From Papilionanthe hookeriana x Papilionanthe teres (lineage: Eukaryota; Streptophyta; Magnoliopsida; Asparagales; Orchidaceae): DNA of 64,000 nt. Location of the stretch: contig CM040423.1 in assembly GCA_022702705.1 (NCBI GenBank), positions 45,147,575 through 45,211,574 on the forward strand, in the 5' to 3' direction. Shown here in pieces: positions 11,291 to 25,800 of the stretch (positions are counted from its first letter, which is position 1; each line of letters begins with the position of its first letter). A program made the translations under genes and the position numbers. Below the pieces are notes generated by a model that saw nothing but the letters and a program-made list of their open reading frames with translations, did no database searches and was not told the origin of the DNA.

Positions 11291-11538
11291 TCGGGTATTG
11301 TTGTTTAGAAATTGATATAATGGGAGGTATTTATTGCAATAAAATTTAGCTAAGTTTGATAATTATAAAAAATTTAGTCCGATTCTAAAAAGATATATAT
11401 TATTCTCACCCCAATTTCTAAAAAATTATTCCCTGTTAGCTTTATAACCATTGCTATAGAAGATGTAGCCCCCCCAAATCTGACTCAATCTCTTTTGATT
11501 ATGCTAATCTAATATGATTTAAGAGATCTTGACTTTAA

Positions 11539-11818
11539 TTGGCCGTTTGGGCAGCTTATTTGGTGCGGTGGCGTTTGAAAACGCACTTAACCTGTTTTGG
11601 TAAACTGCATTTTGGCGGCTATTGTATTTTCAAAACGCTAAAAACAGTTTTTTCACACCGCACCTATCTTGGTGCGGTGGCAGCTTTCTGTCTGCGATAT
11701 GGCTTTTCTAAAAAAATAAAAAATTTGTAACAGCCACCACACCTAGCTTTTCAACAAATTAATTTTAATCAGCTTATCAAAAGTTATTCAATAAACTGCA
11801 ACTGCCCCAAACAGACCC
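11539..11818. mobile_element. PIF/Harbinger-like MITE, 280 bp
   Basis: The ends are related inverted repeats, the right one reading GGGTCTGTTTGGGGCAG and the left TTGGCCGTTTGGGCAGC. They are flanked by TAA at 11536-11538 and 11819-11821. A three-base TAA/TTA target duplication is the PIF/Harbinger signature. Internal words such as GGTGCGGTGGC recur in both orientations. Confidence 0.6.
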
Positions 11819-11819
11819 T

Positions 11820-12810
11820 AAATCAAGTTAAGAGTTTATGAATAGAATATCAAAATAGTCCCTTATTATTTAGAGTTAAAAAAAAATGTCAAAATAATCT
11901 CCAAATTCATTAAATTAGAGCTGATATAGTATTTAAATAGTCCTCATGAGAAACTATTAAAGCTGAATTTTAAAATAAAGATAAACTGTCTTTTAACATT
12001 TTTATAAATTATAGGACTAAAACGATCTCATATAAATAATCACATACTATTTTAAGACTTTACATAAAATTATATATATATGTCTCTCTGTGATTTGTAA
12101 TATTAAATTATAAATATTAAATTTATTTAATTATCTTTTATAGTTTATGATTATTTTTTATCAAAAAATTTTGTTTGGAATGAATTTAAATGTTTTATAA
12201 AGTTTTTTACAAGTTTAAATGTAATATATAAATAAATAATTAAATTAAATATTTTACTCATCATAAAATAAATTTAAAATTTAAAACATGAAACAGATCC
12301 AAACCAAATTTTGATTCAAATGCTCTCATAGCTTTCCTCTCAACCCCTTCCTTGCTTTTTCTAAGTTCAAAATAAGCATTTTTTTATGTGATGAAAATTT
12401 CGAATTAAGAGTCAAAATTTGAGCCAGCATGCCAACTCAGCTCGAACCAGACTTGAAAATACAAGTTCATGTTAGCCCTTATCATTTTATGGATCGAGTT
12501 CGAATTGATCTGCCAATGTGAAAATGATCGAAAATTGACTCAAAATCGACCCACCACCCCAAGATTGACTTAAAATTACCCCAAATCTGACCATATTTTG
12601 ACATGAATAACCATTACTCCTTGTGTTAAATTTTATTCACAGGTCGCGGTCAGGGTGGCGGGTTAAAGATGGGTCGTGTTCAGGCTAAAATTTTATCTTA
12701 TTATTTGGGTTGGATTAGAATCAAACAGTTTCGAATCAAATCAATTTCGGGTCACAACCGAACCCGACGTGCGAACCTAATTTGACACCCCTAATTTGAA
12801 TTATACAAAA
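11820..12810. other. AT-rich intergenic sequence, no gene seen
   Basis: This is mostly A/T-rich DNA with no conserved frame. The 12640-12800 part has phrases such as GGGTCACAACCGAACCCGACG and GACACCCCTAATTTG. These are commonly met at the ends of plant dispersed repeats, but no boundary could be set. Confidence 0.5.
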
Positions 12811-13080
12811 GGGTCCATTTGAGATAACTCTTGACTTCTATTTTTATTTTATTTTGTTTATATTTTTCCTTGAAATAAAATATGTATAGTTATTTTTATA
12901 AATACTCAAAATAACTTTAAGATATTTCGAGTGTTTTAAAACAAAATAAATTTATTTTTGAAAATAACAAATACAAACATGCAAAAAAATACAATAATCA
13001 AACATATTTTTAAAATAAAAGTAAAAACAAAAACAAAATAATAATAATAATAATAATCAAAAGTGATCCCCAAACAAGAT
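12811..13080. mobile_element. MITE-like element between TTTG...CAAAC ends
   Basis: The left end, GGGTCCATTTGAGATAACTC, is partly the reverse complement of the right end, AAAAGTGATCCCCAAACAAG. The interior is AT-rich and ends in an (AAT)n tract. A similar arrangement recurs at 14993-15215. The superfamily is not certain. Confidence 0.4.
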
Positions 13081-13224
13081 TAATGAGCTTGAAAAAAATT
13101 TAATACTACACTTCAAGTACTAAGATTTATGTGATATTATAAGGTTCATTATAAGTTTGAAGAAAAAGAACTCAAACAATGTCATGTTAACTCTATACAC
13201 AATCTGTTATGCACATATTTCAGC

Positions 13225-13737
13225 TCAACCATAAGGGTCGCTACTTACTTTTATGATTGAGCAAGTGAGTTCGCCTCGAAGCACGTCTGCAGCCCTCTGA
13301 ATGGCTCGAGCAACCCTCCATATTTCGTGCTCTATCGTCGACATATTGCCCTTCGACGAGCTCTTAGTAGAATCAGATATTGCATCAGCTATGCCGGGAA
13401 AGAAAGAAAGCTTACTTGCACCGTCCTTAGGAGGAGAATATAGCTGCAAAATCAACAGCAGTAGCTCAAATGTTAAAAGCGATCATATAAAAGCTCTAAA
13501 TTGGACAAAATGTGAAAAATAATGGCACAATAGACAATAGTTAGCTTGCCAAAGTTTGTAATATAAATGTTACAAGGTCCTACTACAAAAGGCTCTGTGG
13601 AAAAAGAAGAAGAATATTTCAATGGGTTCACAAAGAAAGATGATAGGTAGAAAATAATAGGAAGATTTGCATGCAGACCACTCAGTGTGTATTTCCATAT
13701 CTAAAAACAAAACTTCAATTTTTTACACACACACAGC

Positions 13738-13769
<32 letters not shown>

Positions 13770-13785
13770 TGTATGTATGTGTATG

Positions 13786-13856
<71 letters not shown>

Positions 13857-16800
13857 GTGCGCGCGCTTGCCGCGTTCATTGTCCGGTTGGTAGCGGGATC
13901 ACTGTAAGTCCCCTCTGATGAGGGTTCGATCCCCACGTGGTGCGTTGGGTGTCGAATATTTAGGCATATGACGCGGGTCCTCATCATGGGGGCCTAGATG
14001 CGCATGGAAAATCAATATGTGGGCCTCTGCCAAATATCGATTTTCTTTTTTTAATATATATATGAGCTTGTGCATGAAAAGATGTAATTTGATTTTTAAA
14101 AGTTAAAATAATGGTATTTTTTTATGTGATACGAAAGATTTGGGTGGCCGAAATGTGAAATTATAGGTGTTTCACACAATAATACTAAATTATTTATGTG
14201 ATGCTAATCAGATGTATCTACGCATCTAATAACACCTAAACATCAACTGTTATATATATGTCACCTTAACTATGCATGAAAATGTGCATCACTTTTTAAA
14301 ATCTGGATGGCATAAAAGTAAAAATATAAGAATTGGGTGGTATGTATGTAAATGCCCAACAATAATTTTAAGGTTAGTTATGTAATGCTAACCAGATGCC
14401 TGAACCATGGCCGACCTCTGAGGCCTTCTGGGGCCAAGAAAGCCCTCTCTGTGAGCATTAGTCTGTCGTTAAAAGCCCGCAACCTTAGACACGAAGTGAC
14501 GACGCCTTCTGCTAAACCTTGTGCTTTAAACATCTGCAGGTCAATCCAGTAAAACAAGTGGAAACAATCGTATTGGCCTTAAAATCATATTAAATGAGAT
14601 TGAGAAAAAAGAAGGTTGCATGGATTAACTATCTCTGATTTGCAGGAGGGAAAGAGAATTTCAACATAAATATAAATAGAAGATTTACATACATACCACT
14701 CAATTCTTTTGTATTTACCATATCTAACATCTAAACTTCGCTTTTTTACATGTATGCACCCAAACTATGCATGAAAAAGTGTATTTCACGTTTTAAAAGT
14801 TAAGTCGTGTTTTTCATGTGATATAAACTTGGGCGGTATAAATGTAAAAATTAAAATATAGGTGTTAAATATGTAAATACATAAGAATTGGGTGGTGTTT
14901 GTAAATTCCCCATATAAATAATGAGGATATTAGGATTAGGTTGCCAAATGTATCATATTGTATGAATGCTGAGACTCAAAATAGCTAAAGTTAGGCCATT
15001 TGGGATCACTTTAGATTTTAGTTTTCTGTTTTTCAATTTGAATGTAACGGCTCTTTAACGAAAAACTCATAACACATAAAAGTTATTTTAAGTGTTTTAG
15101 AAACAAGAAGATTCATTTTTAAACTTAGAAAAATACAAAGGAACAAAAAAATAAACTAAACAAATATATTTTTAAAAACAAAAAAATTAAAATCGAAGCC
15201 AAGCGAGCCCTTAGTGCCGTCTGAATTACATCTTGGTTCAGGTACTATAAAGAAAATTGTTAATTCTTCAGCCATAATTATTTAATTCTCACAAAAGTTC
15301 TGAAATCGATAAACTAAAAATGGAGTTTAATTATAATTCATATGGATATCTAACCTTTGCTTCATCCTGAGCTGCTTTGGCTGCTGCAGTAAACTTCTGT
15401 ATGGATGAAAGTATGGGGTCTATCTTCAGACCATCAAATAAGGCTGTGAGAGCATTTGCATGTTCCTGAACCCAGAAAAAGAGAGCTGATTTTGTAGCAA
15501 TTCCTTGAAACAGTAGGTCTGCAGAAATATGTCAAAAAGCCTCCCTACCAGTAATTGACTGGAATAGGAGTTATAATCAAAAGGCAAGACACGCTCATCC
15601 GAAAGACGAAGGCCTAAGAGTCCCCAAATTTCAGAAGCTGAAACAACATTGCGCAACAATTCTTTTAGAGACTAGGGACGTGTCCATAAACAACAAAAGA
15701 ATGGAGGAAGATTTACATACATAACAGTCAATTTCTATGTCTTTACATATCTAAAACCTAAACTTTAATTTTTATATATATGCCACCTTACCTATGCATG
15801 CAAAGGTGAATTTCACCTTTTAAAAGTTAAATTAGTGGTATTTTTATGTGATATGAAAGATGTAGGTTGTATACATGTAAAGAGCAAAGTTAGGTGTTAG
15901 ATATGTAAATACATAGATTGGGTGGTATGCATGCAAATGCCCCAATAATAAATAAAGGTATCCAACTCCCACTTCATCCTGATCTCAAAAATGACATTGA
16001 ACACAAAAAACTCAGCAATGGAAATATTATAATTAAAATGACAGTCATAGTTGTCTAACTGATTATTGGATTTTTATACAGGATGGCATGGCCCAATCAA
16101 GCAAATTCTATAAGAAAACTACAAGTTGTTTCATGATGAGTTCATGGTGATTTATTGCTCCAAGTTACTAGTGCTAGTTTAAATGAAATAATGTTTATCA
16201 TAACCAACAGAAGCAATTTTGAGTTTAGTTTTTGTTTCACTAGGTAGAGATTAGTAATGAGAACTGAAGTGTATCTTCTTTTTAGCTGGTATTTTATAAT
16301 ATTTGAATCGTAAGGATATATATGAGTTGAAATCATCATATGTAGACTGGCGTTTGCAGGGAATAAAAGTGAATTGCTAAAAATTGGAAAATTTATGTTC
16401 CAACCCACAACACTGTATTATCAATTTGCATTCCAACATTCTCGGGATTCAGGCAACTCAAGCTTATGGGTCTCGATCTATCAATACCTTGAGAGTTTCT
16501 AAGGAAGTTATTAGCATATCTGCCCCTAATATATAAGGGCCGTTTTCTATTCTTTAGTTGTGTATTTTGGATGTAAAATTTATTTGAGAAATTACACTGT
16601 TTGTGCCATGGTGCAAGATTTTAGGTCCAAGTGCAAATATTTAGGATAATGCCAAAACTCTCATGATGAATTGGTTTCATCTCCTTCTTTAATTTATTAA
16701 AATTTCTCAAAATTTCCATCTTTCTTTGCTCAGTTTGACTTGTTCTTCATTTATTTATTTATTTATCTGTAAGTTCTATCCATTTAGATACCCCATTTCG

Positions 16801-19800
16801 GTAACATGGGCTTTTTTCTCAAAGATGTATATGCATGGACTATTATAGTCAAGTGCCTCATATAAAACCAACATAAAAAGTGAATTATTCTCAAACACTG
16901 TGTTCAAATAAAGAACAAGCTTACCGTGAACTTATTAGGATAGATTGCATCTAACATAATATGGATGTTAGCCTATTTTAATTTGAGATACCATATCATA
17001 CAAATAACGATGTTTTGGAGAAGTTTGCACTACTCCAATGTTTGTTCCTCCAAGTTCAGGAAAAATTATTTATCTCACTTTGTCTTTTTTTCAAAGGTCC
17101 ATTTTTTGTATTCAATTTTTTTTCTTAAAAAAAGATATTCTTATGTAAAATGTATACGCAATGGGAGCTGTTAAGTATAGGTGTTAAAGGGCCATCAAAG
17201 CCCACTCAAAAAGTCCTCCAACGCCGGTTATGGGCTTAGGATTTAGTATTACAATTTTTCATTAGAAGTTACAGTTTCAATCCTCTCCATGCAATATAAT
17301 TTCATAATATCAGGTTGCTTTGCCAGCAATTGACCATCATGGCAGTGCTAGTGGCCAAGGACAGTAATGATGGTAGATGGTATAAACAATTGGCAAAAGT
17401 AGGTTTTCCATTTGTGAAACAACAGGCAAAGATCATTATTGGACAAGCACAAATCACGAGAACATGCAAAAGTGCTGAATTAGCGATTGGGTGAGAGAGT
17501 GTTGCAAGACGAGTGATTAATGTGAGGGTGCGGACGTGAGGCAATTATATCAAGGTAGAACAAGCACAAATGACTTTCCATACAGAGTAAGTGTGGGATG
17601 TTGTGGCAGAAAGGATTGGTCTACAAGCGAGTGCATGGGGCATAACATTGGTAATCAAGTGGATGAGGATGCAAGACCATTTATTGTAGGGTAGATGATG
17701 CAAGACCAAGCATCAACAACACAAAAGATTAGTTCTTCTCATGCTTTACTATTGATTTATTTTTAGGAAATATTAGAATCTAGCATTTATGTATTTTTTA
17801 GTTTTAGACTTTTTTTGTAACGAGTGGTATGTGTAGCAATTGAACCAATAACTATGACTCAATTCTTAATTACTCATCTCTCAAGCCTTCATAGCTCTGT
17901 TTCCTCTACTTTCTTCTCTCCATTCTGATTCTTCCCAAGCATCCGTCTCTATTTATCTTCCTGGCTGGGCCAATTTTGATAACAGAACCTCACTCAAACC
18001 CCAACCCTTATGATTTTGCTCATGATTTCGCAATTTTGTCGGCAATGCATGCATTCATCGTGTATCCACAACTATTATCTCCCACCATACTTCACCTCAC
18101 TCTCATGCATGCGTTGCTCGCTTGTGTGTCATGCTGGAGTTCACTGTACAGAACCAAGTCTCATAACCCACCTCAGCTTAAACATGCTTATCGTGCTTCA
18201 TTGCAATGATGACATGCATCCCCCGCACTTGTTACTCTGCTCACAGCATTTCACGTTTGCTCAAGCCAAACACTTAAAGCTTACACAAACACATCTTTCA
18301 TTTATATTGTGTCCTTCCCAATGCAAAATCTTCTCCTACACCATCATGCTCTGACTATCTACCCTCTTGGGTTCATCATCATAGCTATGCCCGACTAATT
18401 GCTCTAAACCATCACAATCATGCTAAGCCACATCCATCCAAACTATTTCACAGCCCCACCTCTTCTAGGTGAAAATTAAAGATAGGGCCATTCATTTTCT
18501 ACAATAGACTCGATAACTTGCCACAGCTTTCCAGACAATTATCAACTTTACTATAGATTTTCAAAGGTTGAACTTTGATGGTAAAGAGAACAAATGAGGT
18601 GGAAGGAGAAATGAGAAATTCAAAGAGATGAGAAAAAAATAGAAAGTAAGCGATAATTTCTTACATACAAATAATGATCTCCTAGCATAAGAGTCATTAA
18701 TTTTTACAATATGTCCAAATAGTTGCATAATACAGATTTTTAATATTAAAGACATTATTTATAATCAAGGAATAGATGACTAATCCCTTTCGTGATGGCA
18801 ATGTTCATCCAAAGCCCTAATCAACATAATTACATGATCTCTTAGAAGTATGTTTTCAATTGTTTTGCATATAGTTGATTCTTCACTTAGTGTGTCACAA
18901 ATCTTTAGCTGAAATCATAGCTTGGAAAGAACAACAGACATTTCAATTAATACCTAATTATTTCCATACTTGTGGTTACTCTCATCACAACTTTGCATTA
19001 CATATCTCTAAAGTTAATTTTGCATCTTGTACGAGCTCTTCATTCTATCCGGCATTAATTAGAGCGGGCTAACATGGGGTCCAAAACCATGCTAAACCAA
19101 TTTAACTCTAGAAAAAACAAGATTTAACAGACCAACATTCATGGAATAAGGATCAACATTAAAAAATAATGCATTCAATCTAGATTTTACATTTCGCAAA
19201 ACAGATCTCAAAACAGACAAAAAGAATATTGTATTGATTAGATTCACGTGTTAGAAATAATGGATTAGTAACAAAACATATTTGTCACAAGGCATAATGT
19301 GAACGAATGGGGAACAAAATTTGATTTGATGATCCCTTATAAGTGTCAAGTATTATTAATTGAACCTCCAAGAGTTTTCATTGCTTTTTATCAAAAAAGA
19401 AATAGAAAGATTGACTTGTAACTCAACACTCACAAAATATAGGCAAGTAAACTTACCAGCCACATGATAAAGAAATGACGGATCTCCATGTTTTTCCATC
19501 CACTCATATGTGTCGAGTGATGTATGGTAGAAAGGGTAGTCTGAAACAAGAACATTAAACTATCTTTATTATATGACAACTACATGTTCAACGATATAAT
19601 AATGTCAATAAATGCCCTATCATGAAAATTTGGGGTAACAATCATATAAGAGATACATATTCTACTAAAATGGCGGCATGATTTAGATGGAAGACTAAGC
19701 AATAATAGATTTAGTTTTAACTAATAGAAGAAAAGCTCCTGGACAACATAATAAATCTAACATGCAATAGAAGCCATAAGTTGAATATACTTGCTCAACT

Positions 19801-22800
19801 AATTCAAGTAAAGTGTGATTAATTAAATTTTAGATAAGTTAAGTGGGGAAGAAATATCCAGATACAGATTGAAAAATAGAAAGAATCTAAATTAAACTGT
19901 GGCTCAAATATTATCGTTTACAGATTAAAAGCAAATATCACCCATGAACTGATTCCTTTCAAACATTTTTCTGGTGGAATTCCGAACTGCTAGTACCTGT
20001 CAATATACTTCTCAAAATGTGCTTGATAAAATAAAAATAGATAGGCTGAAAAGCTAATCCCGAAAAACACATAAAAGAAGCTTGAACTGATCATTTAAAG
20101 AAAAATAAATCACTTTAGATTTGCCAAATTGATGATAAATTTACTAATGCAACCAGAAAGTAAATCACTGTATTCCGTAATATGCCAAACATTTGACACA
20201 TAATAGGTCATATTTGGTAACACAATGTAAATTTATTTTCAAGTCAAGATTTCTCGAGTTTAAGAGCCTGATTAATTTATTAGTTCCCATCTATACAAAA
20301 AAAAATTCCTGGCCAACGAATATTTTTAGCTGATGTCAGATATCACTGCAAGATGCCAAATTCAGTTGACATGTATACTTCTTAAATCATAAACAACAAT
20401 CATCGGCCCCAAAAGACAATTGCAGCACCTATTAGCAGGCAAGCTTTGAGTTGAAACCATATATAGCAAGATAAAGTAGGATAACTATTAGACCATCATT
20501 GATAAAAAAGTTAGTCTTTGCATGCCAGACAATAGAGTATTACTAAAGATCATTAAAAAAGAAGCATGTAGTTCCATCTCCCCTTCAGCTTGAAATACCT
20601 TCACCGAAATAAATATCTGTAGCAGGAACTCCAGCATGATGCAGGAATGCAGTGAAATCTGAATCAGCTCTAGAGAGTCTCTCAATCTGAAGCAGCAATA
20701 AAAAAAAAAGAGGGATGGAATTATTTCAAATAATAACATGCTGACTAACTAGTTGTACAATACTATATGAACAATTATCAACCAGAAATACTTTCTATAG
20801 CACGCCTTGAGCACACTGACTCTCTCAAAATAGCATTTTACTTATATGAGGAAATTCAGACTTTCCCACAATAACATGCTGACATCACTGTTCTAGATTC
20901 CTACGTGTTTGAGGAATGAATCTAGCAGAGAAAAGTTGTACAATGGTAAGAAGTAGAGAAGATGGGAAATTCTTGAAGATTGGAAGAGGAAACAACTTTT
21001 CCTGCTGCTGTCCAAGAGGAAGACAGCAGGAAGCGATATCAGCGAGGCTCGGATGCCTAAAGAGAACCACCACCACTTCTTGGACAAGCTACGAGCATAC
21101 CACTAGCAAGAGAATGAGGTTACAACACTCCAAACAAGAGAAAACTTAGAGAAATATCTCCAAATAATATAAACCATCGTAAAATGTAAAAACCAGATTC
21201 TAAACAGCTTACCTATACCAAGACATAAATCAAGCCTAATTCTAATTAAATAAAGGCTAGATATGGGTCCCAAAAGGGCCCCAGTAATGGAACCCCGACA
21301 GGAAAGATCCACTTATGTGATCTCCTAGGGAAGAAATTCCGCCTTCAATAGGTTTAATCGATTGGAGACGGATAGCTCAAGAGGAGTGAGTCACAAGATT
21401 TAACTGAGATATAGAGATTGTTAGACGTCAAAGATTGGAATGTCTAAAGCGAAGTATTTGGAAGGAGAAAATCATGTAAGGAGAGTTGCACTGACAAAAT
21501 TCAGAGTAGCTATGATAGTGTCGTATAGAGAGGACACAGAATCTGCACGCTCTCGAGCGAACTGAGTTTGCACACTTGGAGTTGGATGTAACAACGAACA
21601 AATATAAATGATCTAAATGATGATGTATATGAAATGTATATGCAAACAACTAGTGGAGCACAGGTAATTTTAAGTCAGTAGCATGCATAGAGGTTGTAAC
21701 GAAGCCCTTTCACCCGGTGAGATTGTAGGATGGTTGTGACCTTGCATACTGCAAAGATTGACAACGGAACAAAAACAAAATTGGGTTTGTGTCAAAGAAT
21801 TGAATTGAATAGATGAGATTTCAGCTCAGATACCAAATGATGTAGAAGATGAAAACAAAAAGGGAGCAGTTAAGTATTAGGAGAGGGGGGCAAAAAGTGC
21901 TAGAGAAGACAGTCAGATTCATTCTGGGTGAAAGTTCAAAAAATACCTTGATTGAGTAGATTCAGTTTATCTAATCATAATCAATTAGAAATCATTAATC
22001 TCTTATTATATAAATAGGTTACAAGCACAAGAAATAAGACCAAATATTTAATTTTAATGCAAAACTGTCTAAACTAAATCCTAAACCAGTAATTCAAATT
22101 CAAGCTTAAAAGAAATTTTAAGTAATAAAATAATAAATAAAATCAAAATTTCCTAATAAACTGAAAGCATTGAAATTAAATCTAAACATAAGTTACACTT
22201 TTGAACGAATTAGATTTTTAACTGGAATTTTTTCTAAAAAAAAATCAACAAATATTTTAAACCACTCATGAATAACAATTCAAAGAAAATAAAGATGTAT
22301 TAACCTTACTTATTCCTCCATTATTAGCTTCCCAAGTTTGATATACGCTCATGCCTTCGGAGCTTGGGTCTGCCACCTGAATAAATAAACCAATATCGCA
22401 TCCGTCACAAGAGTTCGTGTGAGAATTTCTATACCATTATAAAAGGATCTTTCTTTATTTTCCTAAACAATAAGTATAAACAAAGAACCATGCAGAACTT
22501 TGAAGATAATCTTTTCTTAATGATAAAGCAAGTCATGACAGGCAAAAGTAGCCAAATTGTTCCACACCTGTTTCATGATTTCAATCAAAAGCTCGTCCAG
22601 TTGAGGTGATGCACTGGGATAGAAGCCAGGACCTTGAACTGCGCAGTCCAAATTTAGATAAACTACTGCTTTCGATTCTAAAATTCCCAGGTTCTGCTCC
22701 ACCCACTCAGTAGACCCAATCTGAAAACACAACCAGCATAACATAATAAATTGAATGAAAAATATTGTAGTGCAACCTTCTACGAGAACTTTCACTGAGC

Positions 22801-25800
22801 AGAAAGCCCAGAAAGAGGATTCAATACCCTACTATAAAAATAAACATATACACATACATATAACAACACAAATAAAGCTGAGATCATAAAGAGAAAACAA
22901 ACCATAAATTTGCAAGTCCAAAAATAGAAGTTTGCACATTTCAGGACTCATTTTTTCAGAGTTCATGAGCATTTGGCAGAGAGATAAGCTGCCAAAGTGA
23001 AAGGACTCCTAAGGGAAAGGAATAAACCATATAACATAGTTAAAAGTTTAATAAGATCTAGCTAATCTGCAACCAATGATAAATGCAATACCTTTAAAGA
23101 AATGAATAGTAAATAAGCAAAGAGAATTCAATATTCCAACCATATAAGATTGACAAAAATAACTCTGAAAAGGTTTTGCAACTATTCAGTGGAAATGTGC
23201 TCAAAAGTTAAAATATTTACTTTAGTTTCTCACCATTCCAAACTCCTCTGCATCCCAACTACAAAGAATGATAGTCCTCTTAGGCCTCCATCCCGAACGT
23301 AGCAGAGCACCAAAACGACTGGCAAGATTAAGGAGAACAGCTGTACCACTGTTAGGGTCCACAGCACCATATGTCCATGCATCTCTGTGGTTGCCGAGAA
23401 TAACATAGCGGTCAGGTTCCTCACACCCCTTTATGATTGAAATAATATTTTGGATCTCTGCCAATTTCCTGTCTTCCTTAAGAGTAAAAGAATCATTAAT
23501 AGGTCGAAATACCACTAAAGATGAAAAATTTCAGAACCAGTAGACTATGGTAAAAGCAATGTTTCAGGAATTGTACAATCTAGTTCCAGGGTAAGATTGC
23601 GAAGGCACAAGAAAACCATATCATCAACTATTTCACCATGGTATTATTGAATTGACTGCTTCACATGTAAGGAACATTACAAAAGCAAATAAAACAACCA
23701 GTAGTAATGCTGAAAAACATTAGCGCGGTCAAATAAGAGAAACAAAAATACGGTAGGTTTTAAAACACCTAAAGTATTTCGAGTCATTTAAGAGTAGTAT
23801 CTTACCTATAAGGATTGTGAAGTTATCAATACATAAATAATAACATATCATTCATTTGCAAAGACTAATGATTAAAGATGATTATTTACATAAGGGTACA
23901 CAACTTTTGTATTCATGATTCGTCAATAGTAAGATTTCCGTTTTAACATTAGAACAGCATGTCGGGGTACTGCTAGATATTTCACATCATATTACTTGTT
24001 AGTTTGTAAAAGATGACAACAAAACACAAGGTTGTATACACCTCTAGTAATTTCCTATAAACCAGTGAAGGAGTTAGTATAGACTATGAATTAGGTTTTA
24101 CAAACAACAATGAATAAGCATGATTCAATATTTTGTAGGGATAAATCGTTTTTCAAAAATGGCATTTCAGTTTGTCGATTCATACCGATAAACTAAAATT
24201 TAATGAACAAGACTTACTAATTGTTTCATATTGAGATGTAAACCACACAAGTTATTTATAAGAAATTGTTTGAAAAATAAATAAGAACATAAATATCAAT
24301 TGTTTATTATCCACACATCCAAGTGGTGAGTAGGAGCTTGAAAGATATATAATGTTGTTGGATAAAAAAAATGCATCCACGTAGGACTTGATATTGCTTA
24401 TGGCTCTTCGTAAATAACTCCTTGACTAATAGATCTACTAGTATGTAGTATCAGTCCATTTGAGATTATCAAGGAGTATCAAGCTAGAAATCCTATAATC
24501 TATAAATTATATTGGCTTTCATAAGAAGTCAAGATCTAGTGGTCCAGTGCATTAGCACAATCATTCACACAACATATGCATGATTGGCATCAAGATATTC
24601 AAAAAGAACTAACTAATAACTACGTAAATTATAACATTTTACGGATTTGAACTACTTATTCGTGAGATTTAAGCTTGGTGATAGAGCATTAAGCTTCCAT
24701 CAAGAACCTTTAATAAATTGACTAACATGAAGGCCAAATTAGCTGAAGGTTTGCAAAACCTTAACACTAGGGCCCAATAATTGAAATTTTCAAGAAATTT
24801 CAAAATAGATCCAATCTACAATACATCGGATTTGATTTTATTCATGAAGTGTTGATATTCCTTGAATTTCTCTCTTATCTTTTTTTCTTCCTTACAAATT
24901 CAGATTAAACTAGTCTCTTAAGCTATCTTGGATGATGAACGTGTCTCCAATATTGATGGTAGATTTCAGAGCTGACTATTTGGTAAGACAAATCTGCTTG
25001 TAAGGATTAATGGATAACTTAGTGGGAAGGACAAAATTTAAGTCACAATTTGTTTAATGAATATCAAGCGCTAAATTCATCAAAGCTAATTTTACAATTT
25101 GGGGTGAATTGATGTAATCTTCAAGTTTATTTTCATCAGAAGCATCACATTTTGCAATTATCAAAGAAAATTTATTCAATTTATTTTCATCAGTTGGTTT
25201 ATTTGTATCTTACTTAAGACATAAAAATAGTAACATGAAAATAATGATAAACGAAAGAGGGATATAAGCTTCCTAAGTATTTAATTCATGTGATTTGTAA
25301 TGCAGTCACGATAGTGGGCTATTTTCATTTGGAGGAATAAGGTAGATATGAGTATTTAAACAATTGGTAAGTTTATAAGGGTTCGGTTTCTCCTTTGGGC
25401 AATGGCTTCAAGCAATAGAATTAAATCCTTGAATTGAGCTTTAGCTTTATTCACTATGCGGCTTTCTTGTTCCGGTTGAGGGCAGTTTGGCATTTCTCCC
25501 ATTCCTTTGTCTCTGTTGGGTTATATAAGTTACTAGTTAATCTGCTAGAAGTTATACATTAAAATTTTCCTTTTATCGTGACTAGAAACTTCTTATTAAC
25601 CTATAATTTGTAACTAGTTCTTTCTTGTGACTTTTGAGGCCATAAAAACTACAAGTACCATTCGATAGACGGCTTATAATGCTGACGTATTCAACTACTT
25701 GGGATAAGAATAGGATTTAAACGTAGAAGCAAAATTATTTCTTAACCTTTTAGGATTAATTTAGAGTTAAATTAAGTTGATCATATGACAAAAAAATCTA

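Larger units (their letters stand above)
13651..14370. mobile_element. Two overlapping palindromic MITE copies split by a SINE-like insert
   Basis: The left arm (GAAGATTTGCATGCAGACCA...) starts near 13660. Its middle carries expanded TATG, TA and TG microsatellites and a SINE-like sequence. It resumes at about 14064 with GCTTGTGCATGAAAAG. A second partial copy ends at about 14358 with GTATGTATGTAAATGCCC, about 30 bp from the splice donor of AMP1-like exon 9. Confidence 0.6.

Noticed and set aside
13875..13945. Possible tRNA gene
   Set aside because: A and B box words are present, but an acceptor stem and anticodon arm cannot be paired; SINE origin fits better.
13667..13987. Frames of Cys-Val or His-Thr repeats
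   Set aside because: These are translations of TG/TATG microsatellites.
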